Below are positions 16,258 to 24,443 of a stretch of 64,000 bases of DNA, one piece after another (position 1 is the stretch's first letter; each line of letters begins with the position of its first letter). The DNA comes from Halopelagius longus (lineage in GTDB: Archaea > Halobacteriota > Halobacteria > Halobacteriales > Haloferacaceae), in assembly GCF_900100875.1 (NCBI RefSeq), contig NZ_FNKQ01000002.1:558001-622000 (forward strand), read 5' to 3'. The notes under the pieces were generated by a model. That model saw only the letters and a program-made list of their open reading frames with translations. It was not told where the DNA came from and did not search any database. The position numbers and the translations under genes were made by a program.

Positions 16258-17787
16258 ATGGCGAACAGCGACCAAGTGTACAACCACTACATCGACGGTG
16301 AGTGGACGAACGGGTCGGGAGACGAGACGTTCGTGAGCGAGAACCCCGCGACGGGCGAGACGCTCGGCGAGTTCCGCCGGGGGACGGCAGACGACGTGGA
16401 CGAGGCTCTCGCGGCCGCCGAGGACGCCTTCGAGGAGTGGCAGGACCTCTCGCACATCGACCGCGCGGAGTACCTCTGGGACATCTACCACGAACTGAAG
16501 GAGCGACACGAAGAACTCGGCGAAATCGTCACGAAGGAGTGCGGCAAGGAGATAAGCGAGGGCAAAGCCGACGTGACCGAGGCGTGGCACATGGTCGAGT
16601 GGGCCGCGGGCGACGCCCGCCACCCGAAGGGCGACGTCATCCCCTCGGAGATTCCGTCGAAGGACGCCTACATGCGCCGCAAGCCCCGCGGCGTCGTGGG
16701 CTGTATCACCCCGTGGAACTTCCCCGTCGCCATCCCCTTCTGGCACATGGCCGTCGCCCTCGTCGAGGGGAACGTCGTCGTCTGGAAGCCCGCCGAGCAG
16801 ACGCCGTGGTGCGCGCAGATCATCGCGGAGATGTTCGAGGACTCGGGCATCCCCGAGGGCGTGTTCAACATGGTGCAGGGCTTCGGCGACGCCGGGTCCG
16901 CCATCGTCGACGACTCCCGCGTGGACACGGTCCTTTTCACCGGGTCGGCGGAAGTCGGCCACGAGATCGCCTCGAAGGTCGGCGGCGAACCCGGCAAACT
17001 CGCCGCCTGCGAGATGGGCGGGAAGAACAACGTCGTCGTCACCGAGAAGGCGGACTTGGACGTCGCGGTTCACTCCGCGGTGATGTCGTCGTTCAAGACC
17101 ACCGGCCAGCGCTGCGTCTCCTCGGAACGCCTCGTCGTCCACGAGGAGGTGTACGACGAGTTCAAGGAGCGATTCGTCGAGATGGCGCGGAACGTCTCGG
17201 TCGGCGACCCCCTCGACTCGGACACGTTCATGGGTCCCCTCATCGAGGAGGGTCACAAGGAGAAGGTCACGAAGTACAACGAACTCGCCGAACGCGAGGG
17301 CGTTAACGTCCTCGTCGACCGGACGGACCTCGACGACGACGAGATTCCCGACGGCCACGAGGACGGCCACTGGATCGGACCGTTCGTCTACGAGGCCGAC
17401 CCCCACGAGGACCTGCGCTGTACCCACGAAGAGGTGTTCGGCCCGCACGTCGCCCTGCTGAAGTACTCCGGCGACATCGAGGAGGCCGTCGAGATCCACA
17501 ACGACACCGACTACGGACTCGCCGGCGCGATAATCTCCGAGGACTACCGGCAGATAAACTACTTCCGCGACCACGCGGAGGTCGGACTCGCCTACGGGAA
17601 CCTCCCGTGCATCGGCGCGGAGGTCCACCTGCCCTTCGGCGGCGTCAAGAAGTCCGGCAACGGCTACCCGTCGGCCCGCGAGGTCATCGAAGCCGTCACC
17701 GAACGGACGGCGTGGACGCTCAACAACTCGAAGGACATCCAGATGGCGCAGGGCCTCTCGGCGGACATCAAGACGCAGGACGACTGA
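16258..17787 (+). CDS. pruA: L-glutamate gamma-semialdehyde (P5C) dehydrogenase, aldehyde dehydrogenase family
   Basis: A 509-residue NAD(P)-dependent aldehyde dehydrogenase. Key parts are the oxyanion asparagine in ITPWNFPVAIPFWHM, the cofactor loop VVWKPAEQTPWCA, the nucleotide segment VLFTGSAEVGHEIA, the general-base glutamate in CEMGGKNNVVV and the catalytic cysteine in TTGQRCVSSERLVVH, with EVFGPHVALLKY near residue 390. Substrate choice rests on the neighbouring proline dehydrogenase and regulator; on its own the sequence also fits other semialdehyde or KGSA-type dehydrogenases. A T6 run follows the stop by 17 bases. Confidence 0.88.
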   Translation: MANSDQVYNHYIDGEWTNGSGDETFVSENPATGETLGEFRRGTADDVDEALAAAEDAFEEWQDLSHIDRAEYLWDIYHELKERHEELGEIVTKECGKEISEGKADVTEAWHMVEWAAGDARHPKGDVIPSEIPSKDAYMRRKPRGVVGCITPWNFPVAIPFWHMAVALVEGNVVVWKPAEQTPWCAQIIAEMFEDSGIPEGVFNMVQGFGDAGSAIVDDSRVDTVLFTGSAEVGHEIASKVGGEPGKLAACEMGGKNNVVVTEKADLDVAVHSAVMSSFKTTGQRCVSSERLVVHEEVYDEFKERFVEMARNVSVGDPLDSDTFMGPLIEEGHKEKVTKYNELAEREGVNVLVDRTDLDDDEIPDGHEDGHWIGPFVYEADPHEDLRCTHEEVFGPHVALLKYSGDIEEAVEIHNDTDYGLAGAIISEDYRQINYFRDHAEVGLAYGNLPCIGAEVHLPFGGVKKSGNGYPSAREVIEAVTERTAWTLNNSKDIQMAQGLSADIKTQDD

Positions 17788-17803
17788 ACCTCGGAAGAAC
17801 CGC

Positions 17804-17809
17804 TTTTTT
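17804..17809 (+). terminator. Poly-T terminator after the P5C dehydrogenase gene
   Basis: Six T residues follow a GC-rich stretch 17 bases after the stop codon, the usual archaeal intrinsic stop signal. It separates the gene from the convergent RNA candidate downstream. Confidence 0.6.
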
Positions 17810-17844
17810 CGCGTCGTCGTCGCTCTCGCTCGAAGCGAACTGAA

Positions 17845-18069
17845 AGTGTGAAAGGTCGCGCGCCACCGGACGAGGCGGCGCGCGTTTCGGCAGTAGGCTG
17901 GCAGCCCTGCCGGGCGAGAGGGTGAAGGGAGGTGGAAACCGCCTCCGCCGGGTTCGGAGGCGGCGAGCGACGCCGTGGCGTCGTGTGTGCCGTAGTGGAC
18001 CCCGTGCACTACGGCGTGGTGCGGCGGGTCGTGCCGACTCTCGACGAGAAAAGCGTCGGGCGTCGGCAA
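17845..18069 (-). ncRNA. Candidate structured non-coding RNA (unclassified)
   Basis: This 376-base space (17788-18163) has no credible protein gene but a run of strong hairpins. In plus coordinates the pairings are 18033-18038 with 18062-18067 enclosing 18042-18046 with 18054-18058; 17989-17997 with 18007-18015 (9 bp); 17968-17974 with 17977-17983 (7 bp); 17940-17947 with 17955-17962 (8 bp); 17888-17893 with 17907-17912 (6 bp); and 17857-17864 with 17877-17884 (8 bp), all perfect. A minus-strand TATA (TTTATTG, 18092-18098) puts a transcription start near 18069, exactly at the first stem, and T-rich sequence follows the last stem near 17850. Loops read on the minus strand include a CU-rich segment with CCACCTCCC. 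It lacks the conserved motifs of RNase P or SRP RNA. Strand and ends are inferred. Confidence 0.55.
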
Positions 18070-18091
18070 TTCACTCTAGACGACGGGTATC

Positions 18092-18098
18092 AATAAAC
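18092..18098 (-). promoter_or_regulatory. TATA box of the structured RNA candidate
   Basis: On the minus strand the sequence reads GGTTTATTGATA, a good haloarchaeal TATA element, centred 26 bases before 18069 where the first hairpin stem begins. No protein gene starts downstream on this strand before the convergent dehydrogenase gene, so the promoter must serve a non-coding transcript or be spurious. Confidence 0.5.
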
Positions 18099-18163
18099 CC
18101 TCCGGGTGTTTCACGGCAATATCCGGCTATAACGTGTCACTAAGCCCGCCAAAATCGACCGGT

Positions 18164-18595
18164 TCACGCCGGGTGTTCGGTCTCTCGACGCAGTGCGGCT
18201 TCGAGGTTTTCGAGTTCCTCGTCGAGATTACGCTTGAAGAACCGCTCTACGCCCGGAACGCGGCCGTCGACGACGAACTCGTTGAGGAGTCTCGTCCCGC
18301 CGTCTATCTCCTCGACGGTGTGTTCGCCCGTGACGCGCATCACCTTCGACCGGCCGACGAACTTGACGTGTCGCGGCGGTTCGAACTCCACGTCCTCCGT
18401 CTGCACCGTCGCCGTGGAGTTCAAGAACGGAATCGGGAGGCTCACCTCCCACGTCGCGCGGTTCGTCCCTTCCTCCAGTTCGTAACTCTCGACGACGCTG
18501 ATGGCGTTGGCCCGCTTTCCCGGATCGGAGATGAAATCCCAAATTCGCTCCGGCGGTGCATCGAACTCGAACGCCCGGCGAACGCGGACCGTCAT
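18164..18595 (-). CDS. SRPBCC (START-like) superfamily protein
   Basis: A 143-residue helix-grip protein. It opens with VRVRRAFEFDAPPERIWDFISDPGKRANAI, the standard first strand and helix pair of polyketide-cyclase/CoxG-like members, then strands ATWEVSLPIPFLNS and VKFVGRSKVMRVTGEHTVEEIDGGTRLLNEF and ends in a long helix (FFKRNLDEELENLEAAL). Such proteins form a hydrophobic pocket; the ligand here is unknown. It lies 39 bases downstream of a small HTH-like gene on the same strand. Confidence 0.8.
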   Translation of the reverse strand: MTVRVRRAFEFDAPPERIWDFISDPGKRANAISVVESYELEEGTNRATWEVSLPIPFLNSTATVQTEDVEFEPPRHVKFVGRSKVMRVTGEHTVEEIDGGTRLLNEFVVDGRVPGVERFFKRNLDEELENLEAALRRETEHPA

Positions 18596-18634
18596 GGTAT
18601 CGACGTACGGGGCGGGAGTAAAAAAGCCACCCGA

Positions 18635-18859
18635 CTAACTCAGCGTGACGCGCCACGTGGTCGAACGGGCCCGGCCCCACTTCTCGATATCCACGTCGTC
18701 GGACTTCTCCGCGAGTCGAGGGAGGCGAGAACCGACCTGTTTCGACGAGAGGCCGATCGCTTCGGCGATGTTCTTCGCCCGGAAGTATCGCTCACCGCGG
18801 GAGACGCTCTCCCGCAGGTAGGCGACAATCCGCTGTTCTTCCTCGGTGTACTCGGACAT
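18635..18859 (-). CDS. Small winged-helix-like haloarchaeal protein (DUF7123-like)
   Basis: A 74-residue basic protein: YTEEEQRIVAYLRESVSRG, then YFRAKNIAEAIGLSSKQVGSRLPRL, then KWGRARSTTWRV. The middle looks like a helix-turn-helix and the end like a wing, so DNA binding is likely. I associate this very conserved sequence with the haloarchaeal family DUF7123. ATG 18859 has AGGAGTG seven bases upstream and is preferred over the GTG at 18868. Confidence 0.8.
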   Translation of the reverse strand: MSEYTEEEQRIVAYLRESVSRGERYFRAKNIAEAIGLSSKQVGSRLPRLAEKSDDVDIEKWGRARSTTWRVTLS

Positions 18860-18996
18860 CTTCACCACTCCTAGGTGATTTCGCGTCTTAACGGTTTCTC
18901 GTTCGGTACTCGTTTCGTCGCGACCACGGGCCGGACGGCCCGAGTTCCGCCGGCGCGCGGTCGGGCGCGCGGGCGGTCACGGACGCGAGCGTCGTC

Positions 18997-19179
18997 TCAC
19001 CAGTAGATGTGCGTCGCGGCGACGGCGAGGCACGCGGCGACCATGGCGGCGGCGAACCCGATCGCCGTCACGAACTGGTCGCCGGCGGCGAGCATCGCCG
19101 CCGCGGCGAAGAGCGCTACGACCGAGAAGAGGACGGCAAACCCGATTCCCTTGTCCGAACCGACAGTACCGGTTTCCAT
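18997..19179 (-). CDS. Small two-span membrane protein, 60 aa
   Basis: METGTVGSDKGIG is followed by two hydrophobic helices (FAVLFSVVALFAAAAML and AIGFAAAMVAACLAVAATHI) joined by the short loop AAGDQFVT. Nothing catalytic is visible. It looks like one of the small conserved haloarchaeal membrane proteins of unknown function (perhaps DUF7525). The ATG at 19179 is preferred; a GTG at 19203 would add eight polar residues. Confidence 0.6.
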   Translation of the reverse strand: METGTVGSDKGIGFAVLFSVVALFAAAAMLAAGDQFVTAIGFAAAMVAACLAVAATHIYW

Positions 19180-19307
19180 ACATTCCGCTTCGAGTCCGAC
19201 CACTTAGTTCATTCGACAGCCGTTCACACGGCGGGGTCGCACGTCAACGGAGCGCACAGTCACGCTCGTCCAAACAACCTATACGAGAGAAGCGTATCCG
19301 CGAGAGT

Positions 19308-20543
19308 ATGTCCGGGCACCTCGCATCGATGCTCCTCGGGAGCAAACTTCGAATCGTCGGCACCCTCGTCCTCGCAGTCGCCGTCGTCGTCGGCGGCGGC
19401 GTCGCGGCGGGACTCCTCGGCGCTCCGGCCGTCGAGGGTGTAGAGAACAGTTTCGGCGCAGTGAACGACTCGACGACGGTGATACACACGGACCTCGTCG
19501 TCTCGAACCCCAACCCCGTCGGCGTCTCCCTCGGGGGCGTCACCGTCTCCTACGACGTGTGGATGAACGACGTGAAGATGGCCGAGGGGTCGAAGGAGGG
19601 CGTCGCGATCGGGTCGGGCAACTCGACGCTCTCGTTCGAGACGACGATGCGGAACGAGCGCATCTCCGCGTGGTGGCGCTCTCACGTGAGCAACGGCGAA
19701 CAGTCCGACGTGACCGTCGACGCCACCGCCGAGTCCTCGACGCTCGGGCGGTCCGCCGACGCGCCGAACGTCACGCGGTCGGTGGACACCGACATGCTCT
19801 CGCAGTTCAACTCCTCGGAGACGCGCGAGGTGAACGCGAACTCGCCAATCGTCTCCGACCCGGTGCTGTACATCAACGAGACGAACGCCTCGTGGGGCGA
19901 GGTGAACGAGTCGGTGACGCCGTTGAAACTCCGCTTCGTCGTCTACAACCCCAAATCCTACCCCATCACCGTCTCGAAACTCGGCTACGACATCTCGATG
20001 AACGACGTGGCCGTCGGCAACGGCACGACCGAGTCGGGGTACGTCGTCCCGCCGAAGTCCACGAAGACCATCGAGGCGACGACGTACATCCGAAACGAGC
20101 GACTCGACGAGTGGTGGGTGACCCACCTCGAACGGAATCAGGTGACCGACCTCCGCATCGACTTCGCCGCGCAGTTCGAGGTTAGCGGCGGGCAGACCGT
20201 CGAAGTTCCGCTCGACCCCCTCACCTACGAGAAGACCATCGAGACGGACATCTTCGGGACGAAGAACGCGTCCGCGCCGAACGACACCGCCGCGAACGGA
20301 ACGGAGACGGCCACCCCGACGGACGAACGTACGACCGACGCGTCCACGACCACCGACGCCGACGCGACGGAGACGACCGCCGACTCGGGCGGCCTCCTCG
20401 GCGACGACTCGACCGAATCGACGGCGGAGACGACGACGTCGACGCCGACAGAGACGGCGGCACCGACGCCGACGGAGACGAGTACGGCGACGGGGACGGC
20501 GACGACGACCGGCGACGGGTTGTTCGCCCTCTCGGAGTCGTAG
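19308..20543 (+). CDS. LEA type 2 / WHy-domain protein with two domains, membrane-anchored
   Basis: A 411-residue protein. An N-terminal hydrophobic segment (RIVGTLVLAVAVVVGGGVAAGLLG, seen in part at residues 15-38) acts as an anchor or signal. Two WHy-like beta domains follow, at about 50-175 and 190-315. Each has an N-P motif (VVSNPNPVGVSLGGV; VVYNPKSYPITVSKLGYDI) and a matching MRNERISAWWRSH or IRNERLDEWWVTH segment, so they are internal duplicates. The last 90 residues are Thr/Ala/Asp-rich, like a surface stalk. WHy/LEA14 domains are linked to desiccation and stress; an extracellular role is inferred. Confidence 0.8.
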   Translation: MSGHLASMLLGSKLRIVGTLVLAVAVVVGGGVAAGLLGAPAVEGVENSFGAVNDSTTVIHTDLVVSNPNPVGVSLGGVTVSYDVWMNDVKMAEGSKEGVAIGSGNSTLSFETTMRNERISAWWRSHVSNGEQSDVTVDATAESSTLGRSADAPNVTRSVDTDMLSQFNSSETREVNANSPIVSDPVLYINETNASWGEVNESVTPLKLRFVVYNPKSYPITVSKLGYDISMNDVAVGNGTTESGYVVPPKSTKTIEATTYIRNERLDEWWVTHLERNQVTDLRIDFAAQFEVSGGQTVEVPLDPLTYEKTIETDIFGTKNASAPNDTAANGTETATPTDERTTDASTTTDADATETTADSGGLLGDDSTESTAETTTSTPTETAAPTPTETSTATGTATTTGDGLFALSES

Positions 20544-20602
20544 TCGGGGCGGTCGGTCGTACCGACAGTATTTTGTCGAATCCGGCGGAACGCGGGAGTA
20601 CA

Positions 20603-21143
20603 ATGACGCGGAGTACCCACGCTCCTGATCGAGTTCTTCTCGTGTGACGAGAGTTCCGTCGTCGTATCCGCAGACGACGACGCGGTAGTCGTCCAGATCG
20701 GAGACCAATCCTGCGAACTGTCAAGAACCGACGCCGCCGACCTGCAGGAGGCCATCGGCGCGGCCATCACGGAGAAACGGGAGTTCTTCCGAACCGCCGG
20801 CGAGTACCGCGACGACGGCTGTTACGTCGTCTCCCGACGCGGCGCGGACTCGACGGGCAACGCGAAGGTGTTCGACGACTTCGAGAACCTCGTGCGCCTG
20901 TACGACCGCCTGCCGGCGGAGTTCACGGCGGCCGACGTCGGCCGGACGGGCATCACCGGGTCGCGGCGGCACATGCTCGTCCGGCACTTCGGCGAGCATC
21001 CGGCGTTCGACTGCCGCATCTCCTGTCGAAATCCGCTGACGGCCGTGAAAGAGTCGTCCGAGTCGGACGAATCGACGTCGGAGGCGTCGGCGTCGTCCGA
21101 GTCGGTCGGTACGGGAGAGTCCGCGGACGCGACGGCGGACTGA
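20603..21143 (+). CDS. Haloarchaeal conserved protein with probable frameshift near its start
   Basis: From 20607 to 21143 one frame is open and codes a coherent protein (VVVQIGDQSCELSRTDAADL, then KREFFRTAGEYRDDGCYVVSRRGADS, RLYDRLPAEFTAADVG and RRHMLVRHFGEHPAFDCRI, with an acidic Ser tail). No ATG, GTG or TTG lies in this frame before the GTG at 20868, well inside the conserved part. The ATG at 20603 has a TATA-like TATTTTG 27 bases ahead but is in another frame and stops after 14 codons. Either a one-base frameshift lies between 20603 and 20645 or a rare CTG (20625) is used. The protein resembles a haloarchaeal family of unknown function (possibly DUF7528). Confidence 0.6.
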
Positions 21144-21181
21144 CCGCCGTCAGAAGAGAAACGGGGAGTTCGGCCGCGGCC

Positions 21182-22213
21182 TCACCCGATGGTGACGTGT
21201 TCGGACTCCTCGTTGAGCGCCAAGTTGGCGGCGATTTCGGCGTTCCGCATGGCGTACTGCGCCGTCTGCTGGAGGCTCACGAGGACTTCGCGCACCTGTA
21301 GCAGTTCCTCGTTGTCCATCTCTGGGAGGTCCTGAAGGATGTCCTGCTCGCGGTCCTTTATCTCCCGGAACAGTTCGCGGCACTCCACCGTGAGGTCGTA
21401 GTCCCGTTCGACCACCGACTGGACCGCCTTCGAGGTTATCTCGTCCACCTGGTCGGTGAACTCGCGGATGCGGCGCATCGTGCCCGCCTCGACTTCGAGG
21501 GTGTGTCCCTCGGCGTTCATGACGATGTTCGCGATGTCCTCGGCGTTGTCGGCGGTGAGTTCGAGGTTCTTCGCCACCGACCGGTAGCCGATGAGGGGGA
21601 AGCCCGATTCGAGACCGACCGCCCGACAGAGGTTCGGATTCTGGTAGGCCGTGAAGATGAGTCGAAGCAGGAGGACGAAAATCTTGTTCGCCTGCCGTTC
21701 GCGGTTGAGGGCGCGTTGCGCGAGGTCCGGATTGCCGTGCGCGAGGGCTTTGACCGCCTCGCCGCGCATCGTGCTTCCGGTGTTCTCCAGTCGTTCGAGG
21801 AGGTTGTCGAGCGTGAAATCCTCCGGGTCCACCGAACACCGGATGGCGATGCGTTCGGGCGTCTCCTCGATGACGCCGAGACCCATCAGTTGGGTTTCGG
21901 CCTTGTACACCGCGTTGATGTGTTCGGAGTCGAGCGCACCGTCGCCCTTCTCGATGTGGATGACGCGCCGCCCGAGGACGTACTGCGCGACGATGGCCCG
22001 TTCGAGGGCGTCCGCGTTCAACGCGTCCGCCCGGATGCTCGCCGTCGAGTCCTCCTGACTCGCCGACTCCGGGAGGACCGTCAGCGTCCCCTTACCGCCC
22101 ATCCGAAGCGACACCTCGTCGCCCTTCTCCACACCGTGTTCTTTGGCCCACTCCGCCGGGAGGGTCATCGCCAGCGTCGAGGGACCGAGGCGCTGTACCT
22201 TGCGTGTCTCCAT
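21182..22213 (-). CDS. phoU: AbrB-PhoU phosphate uptake regulator
   Basis: A 343-residue fusion. Residues 1-45 form a swapped-hairpin AbrB/SpoVT DNA-binding domain (METRKVQRLGPSTLAMTLPAEWAKEHGVEKGDEV). Two PhoU-type three-helix repeats follow (about 125-220 and 230-325), with the metal-site-like segments AEDIANIVMNAEGH and DREQDILQDL. Haloarchaeal members sit with phosphate transport genes or alone and are thought to link phosphate state to transcription; no pst genes are here. ATG 22213 is preferred over the upstream GTG at 22249 because homologues begin METRKVQ. A TATA-like CATATAAG (22260-22267, minus) lies upstream. Confidence 0.88.
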   Translation of the reverse strand: METRKVQRLGPSTLAMTLPAEWAKEHGVEKGDEVSLRMGGKGTLTVLPESASQEDSTASIRADALNADALERAIVAQYVLGRRVIHIEKGDGALDSEHINAVYKAETQLMGLGVIEETPERIAIRCSVDPEDFTLDNLLERLENTGSTMRGEAVKALAHGNPDLAQRALNRERQANKIFVLLLRLIFTAYQNPNLCRAVGLESGFPLIGYRSVAKNLELTADNAEDIANIVMNAEGHTLEVEAGTMRRIREFTDQVDEITSKAVQSVVERDYDLTVECRELFREIKDREQDILQDLPEMDNEELLQVREVLVSLQQTAQYAMRNAEIAANLALNEESEHVTIG

Positions 22214-22306
22214 ATCACACCCCTTGCATCCGACTACCTTAATCTTCACTATATCACCCTTATATGCAGAGTGACGAATAAGAGAACGCTCCCCGCCGAC
22301 GGACGG

Positions 22307-23368
22307 TCAGACGATGCGCATCATCCGACGTTCGAATCGCCCGACGCGGACGCGGGCCCACCCGCGGAGTTCCTCGTCGAGTTCCGGGTCGTCGGTGTCC
22401 ACTCTCAGTTCGCCCACGTCGTCGAGTTTCGACCGCGAGGCGACGATTTCCACGTCGCACTTTCGGATGACCGCGGGCGACAGTTGGGGGTTGCCGCGCC
22501 CGAAGACGAACCCTTGGCCGCCGATGGGCGAGACGACGACGACGTTCTCCTCCCCGAGGGCGTCGAGAATCTCCGATTCGGCGGCGTCGAGGGCGACGAC
22601 TTCCCCGTCCCGCCAGATATCGACGCCGATGGGCGACCCCTCGAAGCCGAGTTCCGCCTTCACCGCGCCGACGGTGCTCCCGGGGCCGAGGACGTACGTC
22701 TTCTCCGGACTCGCGCGAACGTCGTCCGCGACGCCCGCGGCGAGTGCTTCGACGGTGCCGCCGCCGAGTTGCTTGGAGGACTGCACGTCGTCGGCGACGG
22801 GGACGACGGCGACGGCGCGGAGTTCGGGGCGCACCTCGCCCTCGCGGTACTCGTCCTCGTCGATGTCCATCACCTCCCGCCGTTCGGTCCGTTCGAACGT
22901 CGTCGCCACGGCGGCGGCGTCCTCCGGCGAGACGGCGAACACCGAGGAGTACACCTTCACGCCCGCGGGCGCGCCGAGGACGGGAACGTCCGTTCCGACC
23001 GCTTCCGCGACGTCGGCGGCCGTCCCGTCGCCGCCGACGAAGAGGAGTAAGTCGACGCCCGCCTCGACGAACGCCTCCGCGGCGCGGACGGTGTCCTCGG
23101 CCGTCGTCTCCTCGCTTTCGGGGTGGCCGAGAACCGTCGGGTCGAGGCCCGCCGCCCGCGCCTCCGATTCGCCCATCGGCCCGCCCCACGTGAGGATATC
23201 GACGTCCGCGTCGGCGTCGGCCAACGCCTCGAACGTCCGGCGCGCGCGGTCCGGCGCGCGCGGTTCGGCACCGAGGGCGCGCGCCTCCTCGACTTTCCCG
23301 TCGGTGCCTTTCAGACCGACACGCCCGCCCATCCCCGCGACGGGGTTTACCACGACGCCGATTCGCAT
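22307..23368 (-). CDS. ATP-NAD kinase family protein
   Basis: A 353-residue protein whose first half is a NAD-kinase/diacylglycerol-kinase fold: IGVVVNPVAGMGGRVGLKGTDG at the start, VDLLLFVGGDGTAADVAEAV near residue 100 (the GGDGT nucleotide motif) and VLGAPAGVKVYSSVFAVSP near 128. The C-terminal half has the repeat-like VVVSPIGGQGFVFGRGNPQLSP. This matches the long AcoX-like archaeal subgroup annotated as ATP-NAD kinase family, whose true substrate is uncertain, rather than classic NAD kinase. ATG 23368 begins directly at the first strand. Confidence 0.85.
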   Translation of the reverse strand: MRIGVVVNPVAGMGGRVGLKGTDGKVEEARALGAEPRAPDRARRTFEALADADADVDILTWGGPMGESEARAAGLDPTVLGHPESEETTAEDTVRAAEAFVEAGVDLLLFVGGDGTAADVAEAVGTDVPVLGAPAGVKVYSSVFAVSPEDAAAVATTFERTERREVMDIDEDEYREGEVRPELRAVAVVPVADDVQSSKQLGGGTVEALAAGVADDVRASPEKTYVLGPGSTVGAVKAELGFEGSPIGVDIWRDGEVVALDAAESEILDALGEENVVVVSPIGGQGFVFGRGNPQLSPAVIRKCDVEIVASRSKLDDVGELRVDTDDPELDEELRGWARVRVGRFERRMMRIV

Positions 23369-23507
23369 GGTTCGAGGGAGCGTCGGGCGGCACAAAAACG
23401 CCGCGGTGCGGCGCGTCGGGGAATCGGAGGCGTCGGTCGGGTCGCGTCGCTGACGCGTCCGAAACTCGAACGTTTAAGAAGAGGCCCCGCGACCCTCAGA
23501 CACGACA

Positions 23508-23618
23508 ATGATTCCGCTTGCTACACAGGAAGCGCTTCCCATCGAGGCGACCGGTGCGGTCGTTCTCCTCGTGAGTATCCTGATAACCGTCGCGTGGCTC
23601 TGGCACCTCTACCGCTGA
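23508..23618 (+). CDS. 36-residue single-span membrane protein
   Basis: The frame reads MIPLATQEALPIEATG, then a hydrophobic helix (AVVLLVSILITVAWLW) and ends HLYR. A TATA-like TTTAAG at 23473-23478 stands about 30 bases ahead of the ATG. Its stop overlaps the 3' end of the convergent CinA-type gene by 10 bases. The clean start, single transmembrane helix and charged end suggest a real small protein of unknown role, perhaps a subunit or regulator of a membrane complex. Confidence 0.6.
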   Translation: MIPLATQEALPIEATGAVVLLVSILITVAWLWHLYR

Positions 23619-24322
23619 GTCTTCTCCTCGCCGCCTTCTCGCGTCTCGACCCGTTCCCGTAGCCACGCCGCCGCCTCCTCGAGGACGCCCTCGTCCGTCG
23701 CGGTCAGTTTCAGTCGGACCGTCTCGCCGGGATAACTGCCGACGGTCACGTCGAACCGGTCTCGGACCTCGCGCAACCGACCCACGAGTTCGCTCTCGGG
23801 TTCGTCGGCGACGATAGACTCCGTGTACGTCGCTTCGCCGCTGAACTCCTCTTGGACCGACTCGAACATCGCCTTCATCTCCTCGGGGACGCCCGGCAGG
23901 ACGTAGATACCCTCGACCACCGCGCCGGGGGCGACGCCCTCCTCGTTCGGGAGCATCCGCGCCCGCGCCGGGAGGTGCGTCGTCCCCTCCGCGAGGTCGT
24001 CGGCGTCGTAGCCGCCCTGTTCGGTCAACCACGCCGTCGCCTCGGGGTGTTCCTCGACGGACCGTCCGACCGCCGCGGCGACGCCCTCCATCGTCAGGTC
24101 GTCGTGCGTGGGTCCGAGGCCGCCGGTGACGACGACGGCGTCGTACTCGGCCCTGTACTCGTTTACGACCCGAGCGATGTCCCCGACCCGGTCGGGGATC
24201 GTCGTCACTCGTTCGACGTCGACGCCGCGGGCGTCGAGTCGGCCGCACAACCACGCCGCGTTCGTGTTCACCGTATCGCCCGCCAGTAGTTCGTCGCCGA
24301 CGGTCACGACTGCGACTCGCAT
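23609..24322 (-). CDS. CinA/MoaB-like molybdopterin-binding domain protein
   Basis: A 237-residue protein with the MoCF-biosynthesis fold of the CinA N-terminal domain: VAVVTVGDELLAGDTVNTNAAWL at the start, VVVTGGLGPTHDDLTMEGVA near residue 65 and IYVLPGVPEEMKAMFE near 140. The deamidase domain of full CinA is absent, as in most archaeal members. CinA N-terminal domains bind nucleotides such as ADP-ribose and hydrolyse them; the exact role in haloarchaea is not settled. Confidence 0.85.
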   Translation of the reverse strand: MRVAVVTVGDELLAGDTVNTNAAWLCGRLDARGVDVERVTTIPDRVGDIARVVNEYRAEYDAVVVTGGLGPTHDDLTMEGVAAAVGRSVEEHPEATAWLTEQGGYDADDLAEGTTHLPARARMLPNEEGVAPGAVVEGIYVLPGVPEEMKAMFESVQEEFSGEATYTESIVADEPESELVGRLREVRDRFDVTVGSYPGETVRLKLTATDEGVLEEAAAWLRERVETREGGEEKTQR

Positions 24323-24443
24323 GCCTCCACTTACTCGGAGTCGGGGAAAAACTCCGCGGCCGCCGCCTCCGTGTTCGGGAATGTGTAATTTCTCCCGTTC
24401 TAACCCATAAAGGAATTAGAAGTATATAATGGCAATATAAAAT

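Noticed and set aside
16162-18069. Minus-strand frame of 635 codons across the P5C dehydrogenase gene
   Set aside because: It mirrors the dehydrogenase and shows no domain; its start lies in the hairpin region and the protein composition is not haloarchaeal (Val/Asp/Leu shadow pattern).
17788-18163. RNase P RNA or SRP RNA in the hairpin-rich space
   Set aside because: Neither strand has the RNase P core motifs (GAGGAAAG-like P4 strand, ACAGAAA) nor the SRP helix-8 motif; the layout is a chain of separate hairpins, not either known fold.
21182-22249. GTG start at 22249 for the AbrB-PhoU gene
   Set aside because: It would add a KIKVVGCKGCD head not expected in the family, and the TATA at 22260-22267 is too close for a start there.
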